From contig DOZG01000053.1 of assembly GCA_003518125.1 (NCBI GenBank), forward strand, positions 1 through 6,572: a DNA stretch of 6,572 bases, written 5' to 3'. The position numbers and the translations under genes are program-made. The number at the start of each line of letters is the position of its first letter. The stretch's first letter is position 1. Source of the stretch: Patescibacteria group bacterium (GTDB lineage Bacteria; Patescibacteriota; Dojkabacteria; SC72). Positions 6,422 through 6,572 of this stretch are shown here, piece after piece. Below the pieces are notes generated by a model, which was not told the DNA's origin, made no database searches, and saw only the letters and a program-made list of their open reading frames with translations.

Positions 6422-6572
6422 ACGTTGGAAGGTCATCAGGGTCTAGACCAAGTTCTTCAAACGTGTTTTCTTCATCCTCATCTTTATCAAGTATTCCAGA
6501 AATATCTGAGATATTATCTGAGGTTGTTGTTTCTGCCTTTGTATCTTTAAATATATCATCTAACTCTGTAAC
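6417..6572 (-). CDS. C-terminal end of an unidentified acidic protein, 5' partial
   Basis: The minus strand is open from the right edge to a TAA at 6419-6417, giving 51 residues with no start codon in the window. I do not recognise the protein. The fragment is strongly acidic and low in complexity. It begins VTELDDIFKD, passes through a Thr/Ser-rich stretch, then an Asp/Glu cluster (DKDEDEENTFEE), and ends GLDPDDLPTL. This looks like a disordered tail rather than a folded domain. It ends six bases before the first GT4 ATG on the same strand, so it probably belongs to the operon. Its reading frame, matching composition and exact junction argue for a real gene, but the function cannot be inferred from this fragment. 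Confidence 0.65.
   Translation of the reverse strand, partial: VTELDDIFKDTKAETTTSDNISDISGILDKDEDEENTFEELGLDPDDLPTL

Noticed and set aside
1..6572. CRISPR array, insertion sequence or toxin-antitoxin pair
   Set aside because: There are no regularly spaced repeats, no transposase-like frame, no terminal inverted repeats and no pair of small adjacent genes.

Overview
The window is AT-rich bacterial DNA with compact, mostly overlapping genes. I read it as a small-genome lineage, most likely Patescibacteria (Candidate Phyla Radiation). This rests on the low GC, genes that abut or overlap, weak or absent Shine-Dalgarno sequences, a tRNA without an encoded CCA end, and a large modular surface protein. 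It is an inference: the window has no rRNA or other marker that would prove the phylum. UGA behaves as a normal stop codon.

Layout, left to right: (1) bases 2-619, plus strand, the 3' part of a gene ending in a NucS/DUF91-like PD-(D/E)XK nuclease domain. (2) bases 641-713, minus strand, a tRNA-Lys(CTT) gene converging on the nuclease gene, with its own plausible sigma70-type promoter at 728-756. (3) bases 746-6572, minus strand, one tightly packed gene string. In transcription order it holds the acidic C-terminal end of an unidentified protein (6417-6572), two tandem paralogous GT4 glycosyltransferases, a short monotopic phosphoglycosyl transferase, the recombination mediator RecO, and a 704-residue secreted and membrane-anchored multidomain protein.

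How the genes fit together: the phosphoglycosyl transferase would load the first sugar phosphate onto a polyprenyl phosphate at the inner face of the membrane, and the two GT4 enzymes would extend that lipid-linked glycan. The anchored surface protein is the last gene of the string and could act in the same cell envelope. RecO is the outlier, a DNA repair protein between glycan and envelope genes. Successive gene junctions are a 6-nt gap, an 8-nt overlap, a 20-nt overlap, a 4-nt ATGA overlap and a direct TAA|ATG abutment, which suggests one transcript and translational coupling. The operon promoter is not visible and would lie beyond the right edge.

There is no gene-free stretch over 300 bases and no sign of CRISPR, an insertion sequence or an origin. 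Most of the window is ordinary glycan/envelope gene content. The least ordinary items are the architecture and predicted topology of the 704-residue protein, the placement of recO, and the nuclease gene at the 3' side of a tRNA.
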